From positions 1 to 64,000 of the forward strand of contig CAILKE010000072.1 of assembly GCA_903834765.1 (NCBI GenBank): a stretch of 64,000 nucleotides of DNA. The letters are read 5' to 3'. This DNA is from an uncultured Bacteroidota bacterium. GTDB lineage: Bacteria; Bacteroidota; Bacteroidia; B-17B0; Aurantibacillaceae. Below are positions 45,359-53,665 of this stretch, in pieces (the first letter of the stretch is position 1; each line of letters begins with the position of its first letter). The translations under genes were made by a program, and so were the position numbers. Under the pieces are notes generated by a model. The model saw only the letters and a list, made by a program, of their open reading frames with translations, was not told the origin of the DNA and made no database searches.

Positions 45359-47127
45359 TTACTGTTTTATGAATTTTTTAATGGTAGTTAATTTTGTAGC
45401 ATCATCTGTTAATTCTATAAAATATATTCCTGCTGCTAAACTACTTATATCTAATCCTCTTTCTAATTCTGGACGCGGTAACATAAATAATGTTTTACCT
45501 ACAGCGTTTGTAATTCTTATATAATATGCCTGCATTGTAGGGTCAACAAAAGACACAAATAACTTATCGTTAGCAGGATTTGGATATAAAAAAAAGTCTT
45601 TACCATTTTTTTGATATTGAGTAATTCCTGTCGGAGCACTTTGATCTTTTACTACAAATTGGCCCATCATTCCTTCATCTTCGTGCAAGGAAATATGACA
45701 ATGAAACATAAATGGATGTATACTATCGGCATAATCATCAAACTTGGCAATAAATTTAACTACACTTGGTGTTCCACCTCCACCCCCTGGACCAGGTCCA
45801 GCTCCAGTTGCACCGGGCACAACTACCACATCTTTCCAACCAGCTTGAGCAGCAGCAGGAGCAACACCATTAACTGAAATGATATTAAATTCTACATCAT
45901 GAATGTGAAATGGATGAGTAAAAACTCCTGAATTAGTTATTTGCCAAATCTCTGTGTTGTTTAATGGAACATTATAATCTATTTGATTAATGTTAAATAA
46001 TTTATGATTGATGATAAATGCATTTGGTCCTAAAATAGTTGTACTAGTTACACCAGCACTATCACTAATGGTTACAGATCTAGTAATTGCTGCATTAGCA
46101 GAACTCAATAAAGTATTGGTTCGTAAGGCAGTTGGAATGGTTGTAATAGGATTAGGATTAGTTGTTTGCGCAACCACATTTAAATGCACCATCACAAAAT
46201 CTTTTTTGCCTAAGTAATTTGCAAATGGTCCATTTGGAAAATTCTCGCTACCCGCTACAAAATTTGCTAAAGTTGAATTGTAGGCTTTTAAATCAAATGA
46301 TTGTCCTGACTGACCATTAAAACTTACTAATATTTCAATGCGTTCACCTGGATGTAATTCATAACGCGTTACTGATACAGGAGCATTTAATAATCCGCCA
46401 TCACTAGTTATAACTGAAAAACTTCTATTGTCGCTAAATCCAATATTATAAGCTCTTTCAATAGCCCATTTAAAATTCTGAAACGAACAATTTGAGCAGG
46501 GACATTGCATTTTGCTCTTAATGTTCCATTCACCAACATACTGTCTCCATAAGGAACCACACTAAATTGATTTGAAGCTGTGAAGTCTCTATCTGTCAAA
46601 ACTAATGGAATATCATCAACTCCATAAGTTCTGGGAAGTGCTAAAGCTCTTTCAACTGGATCTCTAACAATAATTAAACCTCCAAGACCTTTTGTAATTT
46701 GATCCATAGTCATTTCATGAAGGTGTGGATGATACCAATATGTTGCAGCATCGTTGCTTACTTTCCAATATGGTTTCCATATAGTACCAGGAGGAATTAC
46801 TTGATGAGGACCACCATCCATTACTGCTGGCAAATGCATTCCATGCCAGTGTATAGTTGTCGAGTCATTTAAATAATTATGAACATTAAAATGTACTGAA
46901 TCTCCTTTTTGAATAAAAATGGTTGGTCCCCAAAAATTACCATTAATACCCCCAGTAATAGTCTGATTGCCTGTATTTACAATTTGTCTAAAGGTATCTT
47001 TAACTGCTAAATTAAAATTGTTTCCAGATAAAGTATCTGGTATCCAAAGCGTATTATAAGATTGAGCATTAGTTTTACTACTTATAAAAAATATACTAAT
47101 GATAGTGATAAATAATTTAGTTTTCAT
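45359..47127 (-). pseudogene. T9SS multicopper oxidase, interrupted by a one-base frameshift
   Basis: Two overlapping frames (46408-47127 and the frame ending at 45359) together encode one multicopper oxidase. The first half has a signal peptide (SKTNAQ), HWHG at 93-96 and WYHPHLH at 131-137. The second half has HPFHIHD and HCHISLHEDEGMM, so all type 1, 2 and 3 copper ligands exist. It ends in a T9SS type A domain (FFLYPNPANDKLFVSF ... AGIYFIELT). The frames meet at ILNG (frame 1) and AIERAYN (frame 2): the GGG at 46465-46467 (complement CCC) would restore the frame if it were GGGG. It may be a true mutation, a phase state or a sequencing error. The protein would be a secreted laccase-like or CotA/CueO-like oxidase. 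It heads an operon with the thioredoxin-like and sulfatase genes. Confidence 0.85.
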
Positions 47128-47292
47128 GATGCTATAATTAAATATTAAATAAATGATAATTCGAAAGTAATGATTAATTTAAAACATTAAATAATATATG
47201 AGATTAATATCTATTATTTTGAGGTAAAGTAAAATATTATAAAAATTGAAATTCTTATTAAATGATTAACTTTACTTAATATATAAAGTACT

Positions 47293-48291
47293 ATGAAAAA
47301 AATAAATGTTGCCATTAATGGCTTCGGACGCATTGGACGCGTTTTTTTTAGAATTGCATTTGAAAATCCTAATATTAATATTATTGCTATTAATGACATT
47401 ACCGATTCTGAAACTTTAGCGCATTTATTAAAATACGATTCTGTTCACCGAAAATTTAATGGGGAGGTGAAACATGATGCGAACCATTTATATGTAAATG
47501 GAAAAGAAATTAAAATATTTGCTTCTAAAGATCCTGAAAATTTGCCTTGGAAATCATTAGATATAGATATTGTAATTGAATCAACGGGGTTATTTTTAGA
47601 TAAAGTCTCTGCTCAAAAGCACTTAAATGCTGGTGCTAAAAAAATTATATTATCAGCTCCCGCTAAAGACGATGATATTAAAACTATTGTTTTAGGAGTT
47701 AATGATTATTTATTAACGAAAGAAGATGTTATTGTTTCTAATGCATCTTGCACCACTAATTGCGCGGCACCGATGCTTAAGGTTTTAAAACAATGGGGCA
47801 TTGAAGAGGCTTATATTACAACAGTTCATTCTTACACTGGCGATCAACGCCTACATGATGCACCACATAAAGATTTGAGAAGAGCTCGTGCTGCAGCAAT
47901 GAGTATTATTCCTACTAGCACTGGTGCAGCTAAAGCCTTAGGTAAAATTTTTCCTGATTTAGAGGATAAATTAGGTGGTTGTGGTATGCGTGTTCCTGTG
48001 CCAGATGGTTCATTAACAGATATTACCTGCGTGCTAACTCAATATCCAAGTGTTGAGCAAATTAATGAAGCATTTTTAAAGGCAGCGAACTCTGATTTAA
48101 AAAATATTTTAGAATATACAGAAGATCCTTTAGTTTCAATTGATGTTATTGGAAATACGCACTCTGTTGTATTTGATTCTGACTTTACAAGTGTTGTTGG
48201 TAATCTAGTTAAAATAATTGGATGGTATGATAATGAATTTGGTTACAGCAGTCGCTTAGTAGATCTTGTTTTAAAAATGGGAAATTTATAA
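47293..48291 (+). CDS. gap: Glyceraldehyde-3-phosphate dehydrogenase, type I
   Basis: 332 residues. NAD-binding INGFGRIGR lies at 8-16, the catalytic Cys is in SNASCTTNCAAP (about 151), and the C-terminal WYDNEFGYSSRL is standard. It catalyses the phosphorylating oxidation of glyceraldehyde-3-phosphate in glycolysis and its reverse. Asp33 in INDIT after the second strand suggests NAD rather than NADP. Monocistronic, divergent from the multicopper oxidase, with a terminator downstream. Confidence 0.96.
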   Translation: MKKINVAINGFGRIGRVFFRIAFENPNINIIAINDITDSETLAHLLKYDSVHRKFNGEVKHDANHLYVNGKEIKIFASKDPENLPWKSLDIDIVIESTGLFLDKVSAQKHLNAGAKKIILSAPAKDDDIKTIVLGVNDYLLTKEDVIVSNASCTTNCAAPMLKVLKQWGIEEAYITTVHSYTGDQRLHDAPHKDLRRARAAAMSIIPTSTGAAKALGKIFPDLEDKLGGCGMRVPVPDGSLTDITCVLTQYPSVEQINEAFLKAANSDLKNILEYTEDPLVSIDVIGNTHSVVFDSDFTSVVGNLVKIIGWYDNEFGYSSRLVDLVLKMGNL

Positions 48292-48309
48292 AACAGATTA
48301 AATCAAAAA

Positions 48310-48340
48310 AAAGCCATATCATTAGACATGGCTTTCTTTT
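48310..48340. terminator. Terminator between gap and the convergent lipoprotein gene
   Basis: An 8-bp stem (aaagccat / atggcttt) with a 10-nt loop, an A run before and a T run after, 18 bp past the gap stop codon. It can serve both strands. Confidence 0.75.
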
Positions 48341-48357
48341 AAAATATAAAACTTAAA

Positions 48358-48612
48358 CTAGCTTAATGTACAAGCTTTTGTTGATACATAAGTTCCGCTA
48401 GAAGTAGTTTGAGTTGATACATCTGTTTTTGGACAAACAACATTAGCATCTCCGCTTGAAACTGCATCCATTGACGTTACATCAGTTCCAGTATTACCAT
48501 AAGCATTACCGTTATATGTTTGAGTAGTTGTACAAGTACAAGTTTTAGCTTTGCTACAAGAAGCAAAAGACACTGCGATAAACGCAACTGCAATTAATGT
48601 GATTTTTTTCAT
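48358..48612 (-). CDS. Small cysteine-containing lipoprotein, copy B
   Basis: 84 residues. The lipoprotein signal MKKITLIAVAFIAVSFASC gives lipid Cys19. The mature part is Thr/Ser-rich with four further Cys (25, 27, 60, 81), compatible with two disulfides, and ends ACTLS. It is a paralogue of the gene at 48659-48883: the first 27 residues differ at one position, and about 72 bp of DNA at the 5' end differ at three positions. The C-terminal two thirds have diverged but keep all Cys. Function unknown; a surface lipoprotein is likely. Confidence 0.75.
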   Translation of the reverse strand: MKKITLIAVAFIAVSFASCSKAKTCTCTTTQTYNGNAYGNTGTDVTSMDAVSSGDANVVCPKTDVSTQTTSSGTYVSTKACTLS

Positions 48613-48658
48613 TTTTTATGTTTTTTTAAATGTTTTTAAAAAGTTTTTTATGAACTGA

Positions 48659-48883
48659 CTAACTTAACGTACAAGATTCTGTTGATGTACTATTACCGTT
48701 AGTAGTTGTTCTTGTTTTAGGACAAGCTATATTTGCACTACTGCTTCCAATATTGTCATAAGTAGTTACGTCTGTAATAGTTGAATTACCAGACGTATAA
48801 GTGCAAGTACAAGTTTTAGCTTTGCTACAAGAAGCAAAAGATACTGCGATAAAAGCAGCTGCAATTAATGTGATTTTTTTCAT
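48659..48883 (-). CDS. Small cysteine-containing lipoprotein, copy A
   Basis: 74 residues with the same lipoprotein signal as copy B (lipid Cys19), Cys at 25, 27, 54 and 71, and a matching SCTLS end. The body differs mainly by shorter Thr/Gly/Asn loops. It lies 46 bp upstream of copy B on the same strand, so the pair arose by tandem duplication and may be cotranscribed. No family is recognised. Confidence 0.75.
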   Translation of the reverse strand: MKKITLIAAAFIAVSFASCSKAKTCTCTYTSGNSTITDVTTYDNIGSSSANIACPKTRTTTNGNSTSTESCTLS

Positions 48884-49055
48884 GTTTGATTTTTTTTAAA
48901 ATTTATAATAATTAAAAGTAACATTTTTTAGTATTCAAAACAAAATTTTTTAATTAATAAGCATGTGATTTTAAACATTGGTTGGTTTAAAACAACTTAT
49001 ATACCTCTAAATATGTTTTGGTTTGAAATTGAAACTCTGATTTGCATTAATTTTT

Positions 49056-50312
49056 CTAATTTGCTGGTAAAACTTTGGCTTTACATTCACCAAATCCTAC
49101 ACGTATGTTTTCATTCTGGCAGTATCCGCGTAAAATAACAGTATCATGATCATTAATAAACTTTCGTTCACTTCCATCATTCAGTTTTAATGGTTTCGTT
49201 CCTTTCCAGCTAAGTTCCATCATACTGCCATATTCATGTGGTTCTGGACCGCTAATTGTACCACTTCCCATCATGTCACCAATATTAACATTACAACCAT
49301 TAATGGTATGATGCGCCAATTGTTGCTCCATTGTCCAATACATATATTTGTAATTAGAATTACAAATAACGGTTTCGGAACTATTTTCAGGCATAATAGC
49401 TACTTCTAGTTTTATATCAATATTCTTATTTCCTCTGTATTCTAAATAAGGGAACACTTTAGGTTCTTGAGTATATCCTTTTGTTCTGAATGGTTCTAAA
49501 GCATCCAACGTTACAACCCAAGCAGAAATTGTACTTGCAAAGTTCTTTGATAAAAATGGCCCTAATGGAATATATTCCCATGTTTGAATATCTCTTGCAC
49601 TCCAATCATTAAATAAAACCATTCCAAAAATATAATCATCAGCTTTTTCAGTACTAATACTTTCTCCTAAAGTTGTTGATTTCCCTACAATATAAGCTGT
49701 TTCCAATTCAAAGTCTAATAATTTACTAGGTCCAAATGTTGGGAATTCAGAATCGGCAGGTTTTTGTTGACCTTTTGGGCGATGAAATGTATGTCCGCTC
49801 ACACAAATGCTTGATCCACGACCATGATAACCAACTGGAATGTATTTCCAATTTGGCATTAACGCATTTTTTGGATCTCTAATCATCGTGCCAATATTTG
49901 TTGCATGATCAATACTGCTATAAAAATCTGTATAATCGCCTACTTTAACAGGTAATAAGTTTTCTACATCTTTTAACTGCAAGAATGAAGCAGTGTATTT
50001 TTGATTAATATCCTTATTACTTTCTTTAAATAGTTCTATAATTTCTAATCGAACTGCTGAAGTAACTGTTTTACCTAATGCAATAAAATCGTTTAAATAC
50101 AGATTAGTTAAAGTTGATTTATCAAATCCTTTAATACTTGAAAAAGCACCTAAATCAGCCAAAACAGACAAATCAACTATAGTATCTCCAATTCGAGTTG
50201 AGACAGATATATGTTGTGTTTTAAGGTGTTTAATAATCCCAAAAGGAATGTTTTGAATCGAAAAATCAGAATCTGCTGAAATAGATATCCAGCTTTTTGC
50301 TAAAGAGTTCAT
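49056..50312 (-). CDS. fahA: Fumarylacetoacetase
   Basis: This enzyme splits fumarylacetoacetate to fumarate and acetoacetate, the last step of tyrosine breakdown. It shows the full two-domain plan: an N-terminal SH3-like domain (SDFSIQNIPFGI) and a catalytic domain with DFYSSIDHATNIGTMIRD, YHGRGSSICVSG, FELETAYIVGKS, FNDWSARDIQTWEYIPLGPF, and MMGSGTISGPEPHEYGSM. The ORF opens at 50330, but ATG 50312 (MNSLAKSWI) fits the family start. Length is then 418 aa, normal. Upstream steps (hmgA, hppD) are not in the window. Confidence 0.95.
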   Translation of the reverse strand: MNSLAKSWISISADSDFSIQNIPFGIIKHLKTQHISVSTRIGDTIVDLSVLADLGAFSSIKGFDKSTLTNLYLNDFIALGKTVTSAVRLEIIELFKESNKDINQKYTASFLQLKDVENLLPVKVGDYTDFYSSIDHATNIGTMIRDPKNALMPNWKYIPVGYHGRGSSICVSGHTFHRPKGQQKPADSEFPTFGPSKLLDFELETAYIVGKSTTLGESISTEKADDYIFGMVLFNDWSARDIQTWEYIPLGPFLSKNFASTISAWVVTLDALEPFRTKGYTQEPKVFPYLEYRGNKNIDIKLEVAIMPENSSETVICNSNYKYMYWTMEQQLAHHTINGCNVNIGDMMGSGTISGPEPHEYGSMMELSWKGTKPLKLNDGSERKFINDHDTVILRGYCQNENIRVGFGECKAKVLPAN

Positions 50313-50385
50313 GTGTAAAATATTTTGCACGAATATACTCTCATTAAAGTTAAAATAAAAAAAGAAATGATGACTTAATTTGCTA

Positions 50386-51348
50386 TTATTTCAATTGTTC
50401 AATAATGGCTTCAATACTCATACCGTCAGCCTCAGCTTTATAATTACGAATAATCCGATGTCTTAAAATAGAATTAGCAACCGCTTTCACATCTTCAATA
50501 TCTGGACTATATTTTCCATTAATTACAGCATGACATTTCGCTCCTAGCACCAAAAACTGTGATGCTCTTGGTCCTGCGCCCCATGCCAAATATTTTTTAG
50601 TCACATCAGCGCTAAACTCAGAATTTAAACGTGTTTTATTTACCAATTTTACAGCATATTCTAATACGTTATCGGCTACAGGTATTTTACGTATTAAGTT
50701 TTGGAAAAAAATAATTTCTTCACCAGAAATAATTTTATTTAATTCTACTTTTTTATCGGTAGTTGTGTTTTTAACTACTTCTAATTCTTCGGCAAAGCTC
50801 GGATAATCTAACCAAACATTAAACATAAAACGATCGAGTTGAGCTTCCGGTAAGGGATATGTTCCTTCTTGCTCAATAGGATTTTGTGTTGCTAATACAA
50901 AAAAGGGATTTCCCAATTCGTATTTTTTGCCAGCAGCTGTTACGCAACGTTCCTGCATGGCCTCTAATAAAGCGGCTTGCGTTTTAGGTGGCGTACGGTT
51001 AATTTCATCTGCTAATACTATATTAGCAAATAAAGGTCCTTTAATGAATTTAAAATTACGGTGTTCATCTAATATCTCTGAACCTACTATATCGCTTGGC
51101 ATTAAATCCGGTGTAAATTGTATTCTACTAAACGATAAACCTAATACATCTGATATAGTATTAACCAATAAAGTTTTTGCTAATCCAGGAACTCCTACCA
51201 ATAAGCAATGCCCTCTACAAAAAATAGAGATCAATACATTTTTAATGGTGTCATTTTGACCAACTATCACTTTTGCTATTTCAGTATTCAGTTCTTTATA
51301 TTTTACTACAAAGGCATCTATTGCTTCAACATCGTTTTTATATTCCAT
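50386..51348 (-). CDS. MoxR-family AAA+ ATPase
   Basis: 320 residues. Walker A GVPGLAKT, Walker B VLADEINRTPPKTQAALLEA, sensor ATQNPIEQEGTYPLPEAQLD and the C-terminal lid are all typical of MoxR. These cytoplasmic ATPases usually act as chaperones for a VWA/DUF58 partner. No DUF58 or VWA gene follows; the next gene downstream is fahA. It sits 32 bp after the SurA-like chaperone, an arrangement common in Bacteroidota. Confidence 0.92.
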   Translation of the reverse strand: MEYKNDVEAIDAFVVKYKELNTEIAKVIVGQNDTIKNVLISIFCRGHCLLVGVPGLAKTLLVNTISDVLGLSFSRIQFTPDLMPSDIVGSEILDEHRNFKFIKGPLFANIVLADEINRTPPKTQAALLEAMQERCVTAAGKKYELGNPFFVLATQNPIEQEGTYPLPEAQLDRFMFNVWLDYPSFAEELEVVKNTTTDKKVELNKIISGEEIIFFQNLIRKIPVADNVLEYAVKLVNKTRLNSEFSADVTKKYLAWGAGPRASQFLVLGAKCHAVINGKYSPDIEDVKAVANSILRHRIIRNYKAEADGMSIEAIIEQLK

Positions 51349-51380
51349 GGTCTTAATTTAAAAAATAAAATTCTTAATAA

Positions 51381-52724
51381 TTACGGATTGATTGTCCAAT
51401 TATATTCTAGTTTGCATGTATTGAATTCATTATCAATTTTTATATACGTGTTTTTTGATTTTTTAGCAATCCAATCTGTAATAGCAGTTTTTTGATGAGC
51501 GAAAGTTGCCATGTTTAATAATTTTATATAGTCATCCTTCATGTTTGCCTTATGTGGTTCGGTTCGTGACTTCAAATATAAAATTCTCCATGCTTGTTTT
51601 GCATCAGCCCCTGTATATTGAATAACAGGACTCACATCTCCTACTTTCATTTCATTTTCAAACATAAAAACTAGTTTTGGATCCATTTGACCAACATCTT
51701 CTAATTCCCATTTAATACTGTTAGTTGCAGGGTTTAATAATAAACCGCCATTTTGTTTCGTATCATTATCATCGCTATATTTTAAAGCAGCATCTTTAAA
51801 TGAAATTTCACCATTTAAAATTTTAGTTCTAATCGTATCTATTTGTTGTCTGGCTTTAAATACATCTGCTGATGATACCTTAGGAGACATTAAAATGTGG
51901 CGAACATCAACTGATTCTCCTTTACGAGCAACTAATTGTATAAAGTGAAAACCATACGTTGTACTAAATATTTCAGATACTTCGCCTGCTTTTAATCTGA
52001 ATGCTACGGCTTCAAATTCTGGAACAAATTGGCCACGCATAACTGATTCGTAGCGTCCGCCATTTTTTGCTGAACCTGGATCTTCGCTATACAAAGCTGC
52101 TAATACGCTCATGCTTTCACCTTTTAATACACGCTGTCTGTATACTTCCAATTGTTCCCTTACCTGCGTTTTTTCTTCGTCAGTTACAGGAGGATTTTTA
52201 ACAAGATGCCCAATTTCTAATTCCGAATTCACTAAAGGTAAACTATCAATTGGCACTGAATTAAAAAAGGTACGTACTTCGTTGGGTGTTAATTTTGTAT
52301 CTCCTGTAATTTTTTGTTGCATTTTTTGAGCCATTAATTGATTTTTGACATCATCTCTTAACTCATCTTTAAATACTGAAATTCTTTTTCCGTAAAACTC
52401 TTCAAATTTTTCTTCACTACCAAGCATTCCTACATAGTATTGAATACGACGATTTAACTCTCCATCAACTTCACCATCAGAAACTGTAATACTGTCTCTA
52501 TCCGCTTGCGCCAATAATAATTTTTGAAATAATAAATCTTCAAATACTTTACATTTTGAATAATTTGATTTTTCCTTTTCTTTTTGCTGCAATAAAGTAG
52601 TTTCAACCTCAGATAATAATAAAGGGTTTTTACCAATAATAGCAATTACTTTATCTAAAATTTGTGGTTGAGCAAAGCTTATCGATGATAATAATAAGAA
52701 GGATATTAAGAGTTTAAAGTTCAT
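51381..52724 (-). CDS. Periplasmic peptidyl-prolyl isomerase, SurA-like
   Basis: 447 residues with a signal peptide (SFLLLSSISFAQ). A SurA N-terminal helical domain (IIGKNPLLLSEVETTLLQQK, about 30-160) is followed by two parvulin (PpiC) domains, about 170-275 (GSAKNGGRYESVMRGQFVPE, FHFIQLVARKGE) and about 275-385. It should chaperone outer-membrane proteins in the periplasm. Last of three related genes in a minus-strand row; starts 10 bp after the 52734 gene. Confidence 0.9.
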   Translation of the reverse strand: MNFKLLISFLLLSSISFAQPQILDKVIAIIGKNPLLLSEVETTLLQQKEKEKSNYSKCKVFEDLLFQKLLLAQADRDSITVSDGEVDGELNRRIQYYVGMLGSEEKFEEFYGKRISVFKDELRDDVKNQLMAQKMQQKITGDTKLTPNEVRTFFNSVPIDSLPLVNSELEIGHLVKNPPVTDEEKTQVREQLEVYRQRVLKGESMSVLAALYSEDPGSAKNGGRYESVMRGQFVPEFEAVAFRLKAGEVSEIFSTTYGFHFIQLVARKGESVDVRHILMSPKVSSADVFKARQQIDTIRTKILNGEISFKDAALKYSDDNDTKQNGGLLLNPATNSIKWELEDVGQMDPKLVFMFENEMKVGDVSPVIQYTGADAKQAWRILYLKSRTEPHKANMKDDYIKLLNMATFAHQKTAITDWIAKKSKNTYIKIDNEFNTCKLEYNWTINP

Positions 52725-52733
52725 TTTACTAAA

Positions 52734-53603
52734 TTAATTATAAATTTCTAATTCTTTGTTTGTTTTAGCTTTATCAAAAAAATCTTTTTTAATAGTTGAA
52801 ATTAATTGTTGTTTTCGCTGATTAATCAACATATTTTTTATGTTATTCTTCTCAAAGTTTATTGGAGAAAGTGTGTTTTTAGATTTTATATCTATAATTT
52901 TGAGAAAGTAATAGCTGGTTTCATCGGTAAATTCGAATATTTTACCATTTTGTAGACTGTAATCAGGAACTTCTTTCAATTGATTGATTTCTTTTTTTAA
53001 ATCATCAAACATTAACCAAGTATTGTCATTCATGTAATAATTATTAGCAAATTGCACACACATTATTTTTAATTGTTCAGCATCTTTAGCATTAGTTGAA
53101 TAACAGAGTTTTTTTAATTTTTCGATGTTGGGAATATTATTGGGTGTTTTTACATATAACACTTTAACAATATTATTTTTCAATAAAAAACTTTGAGAAT
53201 TAGCATAATAGTAAGCTTCAATTTGGTCATTAGTCACGAGCGTATCTAATTTATCGTTTATGAGCTTTGATTGAAATTTAAAGGTAATTAATTCTTTCTT
53301 GTATGCTTCTAATTCCTTATCAATATTGAGTTCATCGTCGGTTAAATAATTTAATGCTTGCTGATAAAATACTTCGTTATCAGCCCATTTAGTAATATAT
53401 GCTTTTGTATAAGCTGAACTATCTTTTTGAGGTAAATTTCTCAATATATTTTCTATATCAGATGAGTATAATAATTCATTATTAACTTTTGCAATAACTT
53501 TTCCTTCATTTGATGTTGTATTGTTTTGTTTATTGCAAGCAAAAATTAGCGCCATACATAGCACCACTCCTACTCTATATTTTATATTATTGATTGTTTG
53601 CAC
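52734..53603 (-). CDS. SurA/PpiC-related lipoprotein with degenerate isomerase domain
   Basis: 289 residues from a GTG at 53603, which gives a neat lipoprotein signal (YRVGVVLCMALIFAC, lipid Cys). The longer frame from ATG 53630 would start inside the terminator hairpin and is unlikely. The mature part begins KVIAKVNNELLYSSDIEN, the usual SurA/PpiC N-terminal pattern, with helical repeats and a diverged parvulin-like region (SFLLKNNIVKVLYVKTP). Family-typical isomerase residues are not clear, so it may be a chaperone only. Middle gene of the trio. Confidence 0.72.
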   Translation of the reverse strand: MQTINNIKYRVGVVLCMALIFACNKQNNTTSNEGKVIAKVNNELLYSSDIENILRNLPQKDSSAYTKAYITKWADNEVFYQQALNYLTDDELNIDKELEAYKKELITFKFQSKLINDKLDTLVTNDQIEAYYYANSQSFLLKNNIVKVLYVKTPNNIPNIEKLKKLCYSTNAKDAEQLKIMCVQFANNYYMNDNTWLMFDDLKKEINQLKEVPDYSLQNGKIFEFTDETSYYFLKIIDIKSKNTLSPINFEKNNIKNMLINQRKQQLISTIKKDFFDKAKTNKELEIYN

Positions 53604-53607
53604 TGGT

Positions 53608-53649
53608 AAAAAAAGAAAAGGCTGTAGCATTTATTGTTACAGCCTTTTC
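53608..53649 (-). terminator. Intrinsic terminator between two chaperone genes
   Basis: On the minus strand a 12-bp perfect stem (gaaaaggctgta / tacagccttttc, 11-nt loop) is followed by seven T (complement of 53608-53614). It lies just after the stop of the 701-residue isomerase gene and just before the next gene, so it should cut or attenuate transcription between them. Confidence 0.85.
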
Positions 53650-53665
53650 TAAACTATTTTTTAAT

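Noticed and set aside
45359-46510. Second half of the multicopper oxidase as an independent gene starting at MQCPCSNC
   Set aside because: The first residues are out-of-frame sequence of the upstream half; real similarity begins only at AIERAYN, so this is a frameshift product.
53604-53630. ATG at 53630 as the start of the SurA-related lipoprotein
   Set aside because: It lies in the loop of a strong terminator and adds residues that spoil the lipoprotein signal; GTG at 53603 fits better.
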